Below are positions 5,313 to 6,234 of a stretch of 6,234 bases of DNA, in pieces. Position 1 is the stretch's first letter. Each line of letters opens with the position of its first letter. The translations under genes and the position numbers were made by a program. Origin of the DNA: a bacterium (GTDB taxonomy: Bacteria; Patescibacteriota; Gracilibacteria; JAUYGZ01); contig JAUYKR010000069.1 in assembly GCA_030699855.1 (NCBI GenBank), forward strand, positions 1-6,234, read 5' to 3'. The notes under the pieces were generated by a model that was not told the origin of the DNA, searched no databases, and was given only the letters and a program-made list of their open reading frames with translations.

Positions 5313-6234
5313 ATGAACTCGGTCTCCTTCCGCGAAAGTGAAAGTTTTCTTAAAAGCTTCACGGATGGCCCCAAACGCGACAAGGGTCAGGTCTTCCTCC
5401 TGATCGACCTGCCCGACAATCCTGGAGCCGAGGATTCGATTTCGGAAAAAATATGGAGAGCCCTTCGCAACAGCTATTTTAATTGTCAGGCGGACGACAG
5501 CTATTTTTGTTTTGAGGAGGCCCTGAAGAGGGCCAATGAGGTAGTTGAACAGGAGGGAAAAAAGCGGGAGAGCGGCAGTATCGGCCGCCTGCACGCGGTG
5601 GCGGCGTTAAAAGACGGACGGACGCTGCATTTCTCGCAGGTCGGCTTGGGGGTTCTCTACCTGCAACGCGGTAAACACTTTTCGCAAATCAGCGAGGATG
5701 CCGAGTCGGAGGGAGACGGATCTTTTTCTACCATTTCCTCCGGTGAGCTGGCGGACAGCGACCGAGTCGTGATGAGTACCAGGCCGCTTTCTTTTGAAAC
5801 CGCCGAGCTGGCGGAAGTGTTTTCGCAGAAGGGAGCGCGTTTGGCAAGTCAGCTCAAATCCCTGGGTAAGGCATCGGATTTGACCGGAATCGTTTCGCAT
5901 TTCTCGATCTCCTCCGTGGAAGAAAGCTCCGAAGCATCGGAAGTCTTTGAGTCGGAACAGGAACCGGACACATCGAGTGAAAGTTCGCAAGTGAGTTCCG
6001 AGCAGAGAAAGCCAAAGATGATCCGCCTGGCCGACCACAAGGTGATGCAAGCCCTGTCAAAGCACTTTAATAAGGAAAAATTTGAGGGCATTTCGAAGAT
6101 TTTTGGAAATGTCTTCTCTGGACTGAGGAGCAGACTGGGGAAGGTTATGAAGAAGCCAGAGCTCGTCAAGCAGGTCAACAGGAGATACATTCTGGTCGGC
6201 GTTATAACCCTGGTGGTTGTCTTCGGAGTCGTTC
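5313..6234 (+). CDS. Partial PP2C-like (PPM-fold) membrane protein, probably non-catalytic
   Basis: The frame is open from the ATG at 5313 to the right edge (307 residues), so the C-terminus is missing. Residues about 24-160 resemble a diverged PPM/PP2C domain: KGQVFLLIDLP (24-34), FEEALKRANEVVEQEG (67-82), IGRLHAVAALKDGRTLHFSQVGLGVLYLQRG (90-120, in part) and the hallmark-like STISSGELADSDRVVMST (139-156). The acidic DGxGG metal site of active PP2C enzymes is not seen, so a scaffold or sensor role is more likely than phosphatase activity. A Ser/Glu-rich linker follows (about 199-232), then a basic stretch, and a transmembrane helix begins at about 292 (YILVGVITLVVVFGVV), so the first part is probably cytoplasmic. 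An in-frame GTG at 5298 is an alternative start (+5 residues). AGGAG at 5294-5298 is 14 nt from the ATG, unusually far. I recall similar proteins from CPR genomes; function unknown. Confidence 0.85.
   Translation, partial: MNSVSFRESESFLKSFTDGPKRDKGQVFLLIDLPDNPGAEDSISEKIWRALRNSYFNCQADDSYFCFEEALKRANEVVEQEGKKRESGSIGRLHAVAALKDGRTLHFSQVGLGVLYLQRGKHFSQISEDAESEGDGSFSTISSGELADSDRVVMSTRPLSFETAELAEVFSQKGARLASQLKSLGKASDLTGIVSHFSISSVEESSEASEVFESEQEPDTSSESSQVSSEQRKPKMIRLADHKVMQALSKHFNKEKFEGISKIFGNVFSGLRSRLGKVMKKPELVKQVNRRYILVGVITLVVVFGVV

Noticed and set aside
5157..5594. Upstream extension of the rpsU reading frame to give a 217-residue minus-strand protein.
   Set aside because: The bS21 family N-terminus begins at the ATG of 5156. 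The extension runs through a good promoter and antisense to the 5313-6234 gene, and has no recognisable domain.
5607..6190. Open minus-strand frames of 68-147 residues opposite the PP2C-like gene.
   Set aside because: They are antisense to a frame with clear protein-like motifs and a membrane helix. Their own translations show no family features.
1..6234. CRISPR array, tRNA or rRNA gene, insertion sequence, prophage or defence system.
   Set aside because: By eye there are no regularly spaced repeats, cloverleaf-like segments, transposase motifs or terminal inverted repeats. Nearly all bases are taken up by housekeeping-type genes.

Overview
The window looks like ordinary chromosome from a small-genome bacterium. 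The best guess is a member of the Patescibacteria (CPR), possibly Parcubacteria-like. This is an inference from three things. RsmI is compact, with no C-terminal extension. TsaB is shortened and ends in a 'KPWYYKDPHIT'-type tail. At the right edge is a membrane protein with an 'ISSGEL' motif that I recall from CPR genomes. TGA serves as a normal stop codon throughout, which argues against the CPR lineages that recode UGA.

Left block, minus strand (1-1993): a dNTP triphosphohydrolase of the HD superfamily (dgt-like, start at 1993), then a YtxH-like single-pass membrane protein of 81 residues, then the N-terminal 182 residues of an exported or membrane-anchored protein of unknown function that runs off the left edge. 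Only 41 bp separate the dgt start from the divergent tsaB start. That gap holds a palindromic AGTATACT, which reads as TATACT on both strands, and a 6-bp inverted repeat.

Middle block, plus strand (2035-4902): tsaB, a GNAT acetyltransferase, rsmI and a GT4 glycosyltransferase. The junctions are ATGA overlap, 2-nt gap and ATGA overlap, so this is almost certainly one translationally coupled operon. Two genes concern translation fidelity (t6A in tRNA; 2'-O-methylation of C1402 in 16S rRNA), one is an acetyltransferase of unknown substrate, and the last makes a glycan or glycolipid.

Right block: a small rpsU gene (ribosomal protein bS21, 4941-5156, minus) lies convergent to the glycosyltransferase. 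It has a good sigma70-type promoter, and its intrinsic terminator hairpin is built into the last codons of the glycosyltransferase gene. Back to back with rpsU, on the plus strand, a long reading frame runs off the right edge (5313-6234). It resembles a degenerate PP2C-type phosphatase domain followed by a Ser/Glu-rich linker and a transmembrane helix.

Across the window, eight of nine genes show no convincing Shine-Dalgarno sequence at normal spacing, and the one AGGAG seen is oddly far from its start. I found no tRNA or rRNA gene, insertion sequence or CRISPR array. I see no previously undescribed multi-gene system; the most interesting items are the uncharacterised membrane proteins at both edges, the SD-poor initiation (including rpsU) and the compact shared control regions.
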